Assembly: GCA_012728535.1 (NCBI GenBank)
Contig: JAAYEX010000022.1
Coordinates: 1 to 32,849, forward strand
Direction of reading: 5' to 3'
Source of the DNA: Clostridiaceae bacterium
GTDB taxonomy: Bacteria; Bacillota; Clostridia; Saccharofermentanales; DTU023
Length of the DNA stretch: 32,849 nucleotides
The position numbers were made by a program, and so were the translations under genes. Positions 31,615-32,849 of this stretch are shown here, in pieces (position 1 is the stretch's first letter; the number at the start of each line of letters is the position of its first letter). A model generated the notes under the pieces. It was given only the letters and a program-made list of their open reading frames with translations, was not told where the DNA came from and did no database searches.

Positions 31615-32849
31615 TCAGCTATCAGCAAGTAATTTTAGCACAAGCAGGCAAATGGCGAGCAGGTCCGCAGCACCTCCGGCGCTGTAATTATTTTCTCTGA
31701 AATAGTCAGACCATAAAGAGATATATGAAATGACAGCGGTCTCGGCTCTTACAATATTGTCCAGACATTGGGGCGAAAGCGCGTCTGCAGCTAATAGTTC
31801 CGTATTGACGCCGGTTTTTTTGTCGCCTGTTAAATTGTTTGGCAGTTGGCCCGGGCACTGTCCCCCCGTCTGAGCCATAGTATGGAAAAAATCTGCCAGC
31901 CCACGTCGAATCTTCTCTGCTTCCTGCAGACCGGCCCGCTTAATCAAAGTAGTATCCTCAGTTGCTGCCAGTAAAAGCAGCAGCGTCACTGCAGAAGCTT
32001 CGTTCCTGGCCATTTTCCTTTCCTCCAGGCCGCGATAAAAAGGCAAGGCCAGCTGAAAAACGCTAGCAATCCCGCCGGCAGCTTCACCACGAACTCCTGA
32101 AATGCCAAATCTTCGCCTGATGCTCTCACCTGCTGTCTCTCCGGCCTCGGGATATGAAAACTGAATATCCTGTAAAGCAAGAGCCCAGCGGCTTATTTCC
32201 TGTTGCCAGCCTTTGATCAGACCCCCTTCGTTCTCTGCATCAATACTTGCAGCGAAAGGCAGTGGGTCCATTGCAAGTGAGGCAGCTGTAGCCAGGACCA
32301 GGCCGCTCAGGTAGATAAAACCTTTTTGTGTGTTCACCCCGCCTGTAGCAGCAAACATCTGTCTTTCAGCCCTCAGCCCCTCTCGCTTAAGCTCAGCGAG
32401 TTTCTTGAAAAACTCTCTGTCCCGGTCTTCATCCGCGATTTGTTCAGAAACAGCATCCCTGAACAGGGCCACTTGCAGGCCGCAGCTTGCAGCAGCCCGA
32501 AAATAGTCGGCCAAAGCGGCAATACTGTCCGCATAAGTAAAGCGATCCATATCATCATGTGAACCGGCGTCGGCTCCTGTCACCAATCCCGGTTTAGGTG
32601 CAACCAGCAGTTCCGCTACCGCTGCAGACAAAGCCGCTGCCTGCATCCGCCTGCCCAGCAGTTCAAAGAGGCCTTCTGTCTGGAACTGTCCGATCAGCTC
32701 CTGCAGTTCTTCTGTTGAGTGTCTCTGCGAACGGCTGCAGGCATGTGCTTCCTCGGCGCAAATCAGGCAGCGACGCTCAGGCTGTTGCAGTCGGGCACGT
32801 GAGAGCGGCTCAGCTTCGGACAGGTAAAGATCCAGATCAAGCACCCGGG
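31615..32849 (-). CDS. citXG: CitX-CitG fusion (citrate lyase prosthetic-group biosynthesis), C-terminal part cut by window edge
   Basis: The frame is open to the right edge, so the N-terminus is outside. The first visible 45 residues match the end of CitX (holo-citrate-lyase synthase), with the signature RRCLICAEEAHACSRSQRHS. From about residue 60 on, the protein is CitG, which makes triphosphoribosyl-dephospho-CoA from ATP and dephospho-CoA. Its motifs are KPGLVTGADAGSHDDMDRFT, the GGVNTQKGFIYLSGL block and GVRGEAAGG. An in-frame GTG at 32844 could look like a start but falls in the middle of CitX sequence, so it is not the real one. Fused citXG is known in several bacteria. It implies citrate lyase genes (citDEF) upstream, outside this window. 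Confidence 0.92.
   Translation of the reverse strand, partial: RVLDLDLYLSEAEPLSRARLQQPERRCLICAEEAHACSRSQRHSTEELQELIGQFQTEGLFELLGRRMQAAALSAAVAELLVAPKPGLVTGADAGSHDDMDRFTYADSIAALADYFRAAASCGLQVALFRDAVSEQIADEDRDREFFKKLAELKREGLRAERQMFAATGGVNTQKGFIYLSGLVLATAASLAMDPLPFAASIDAENEGGLIKGWQQEISRWALALQDIQFSYPEAGETAGESIRRRFGISGVRGEAAGGIASVFQLALPFYRGLEERKMARNEASAVTLLLLLAATEDTTLIKRAGLQEAEKIRRGLADFFHTMAQTGGQCPGQLPNNLTGDKKTGVNTELLAADALSPQCLDNIVRAETAVISYISLWSDYFRENNYSAGGAADLLAICLLVLKLLADS

Noticed and set aside
1..32849. CRISPR arrays, insertion sequences, prophage or defence genes
   Set aside because: I saw no regularly spaced repeats, transposase or phage genes, or known defence domains in any frame of the window.

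Overview
The window looks like a chromosomal segment of an anaerobic, fermentative Bacillota (Clostridia-type) bacterium of moderate G+C. The pointers are a complete clostridial-order Rnf complex (rnfCDGEAB), a single-chain pyruvate:ferredoxin oxidoreductase, a DnaD/DnaI-type primosome pair, VanW and SH3b-NlpC/P60 envelope proteins, strong GGAGG ribosome binding sites and a phosphoglycerate kinase-triosephosphate isomerase fusion. I see no phage, insertion sequence, CRISPR array or rRNA; the content is mostly housekeeping and envelope genes.

Layout. (1) 1-2298, minus: an MMPL/RND-type exporter whose stop overlaps the start of a secreted protein cut by the left edge. The exporter diverges from a TetR-type regulator (2490-3152, plus) across a perfect 17-bp inverted repeat that is probably the operator. 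(2) 3304-5270, plus: a small multi-pass membrane protein translationally coupled to an AGCS sodium:amino-acid symporter. (3) 5370-6939, minus: tRNA-Thr(UGU) with its own promoter and a probably bidirectional terminator, then a MATE transporter. (4) 7225-12564, plus: rnfC-D-G-E-A-B, ended by an intrinsic terminator. (5) 12695-16696, minus: rpmB with promoter and terminator, and a dnaD-like / dnaI-like / acpS / inactive NlpC-like gene string. (6) 16781-23911, minus: central carbon metabolism as pgk-tpi fusion, gpmI and pyruvate:ferredoxin oxidoreductase. (7) 24007-32849, minus: a PHP phosphoesterase, a GtrB-type glycosyltransferase, a VanW protein, a five-SH3b NlpC/P60 hydrolase, an ATP-grasp enzyme, and the C-terminal part of a CitX-CitG fusion that runs off the right edge.

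How the parts fit. The glycolytic block makes pyruvate, PFOR oxidises it to acetyl-CoA and reduced ferredoxin, and Rnf couples reduced ferredoxin:NAD+ oxidoreduction to ion pumping. The sodium-type AGCS symporter could spend such an ion gradient, though which ion Rnf pumps cannot be read here. The envelope genes (glycosyltransferase, VanW, NlpC/P60, the NlpC-like pseudoenzyme) share a design of cytoplasmic basic N-terminus, one membrane helix, Pro/Thr linker and outside domain. CitXG implies citrate lyase genes just outside the right edge.

I found no unmistakable new multi-gene system. The observations most worth checking are the NlpC/P60 pseudoenzyme beside acpS and the primosome genes, the orphan sensor-like membrane protein coupled to the AGCS transporter, the fused PGK-TPI with changes at usually conserved TPI positions, and the unusually perfect operator in front of the MMPL exporter.
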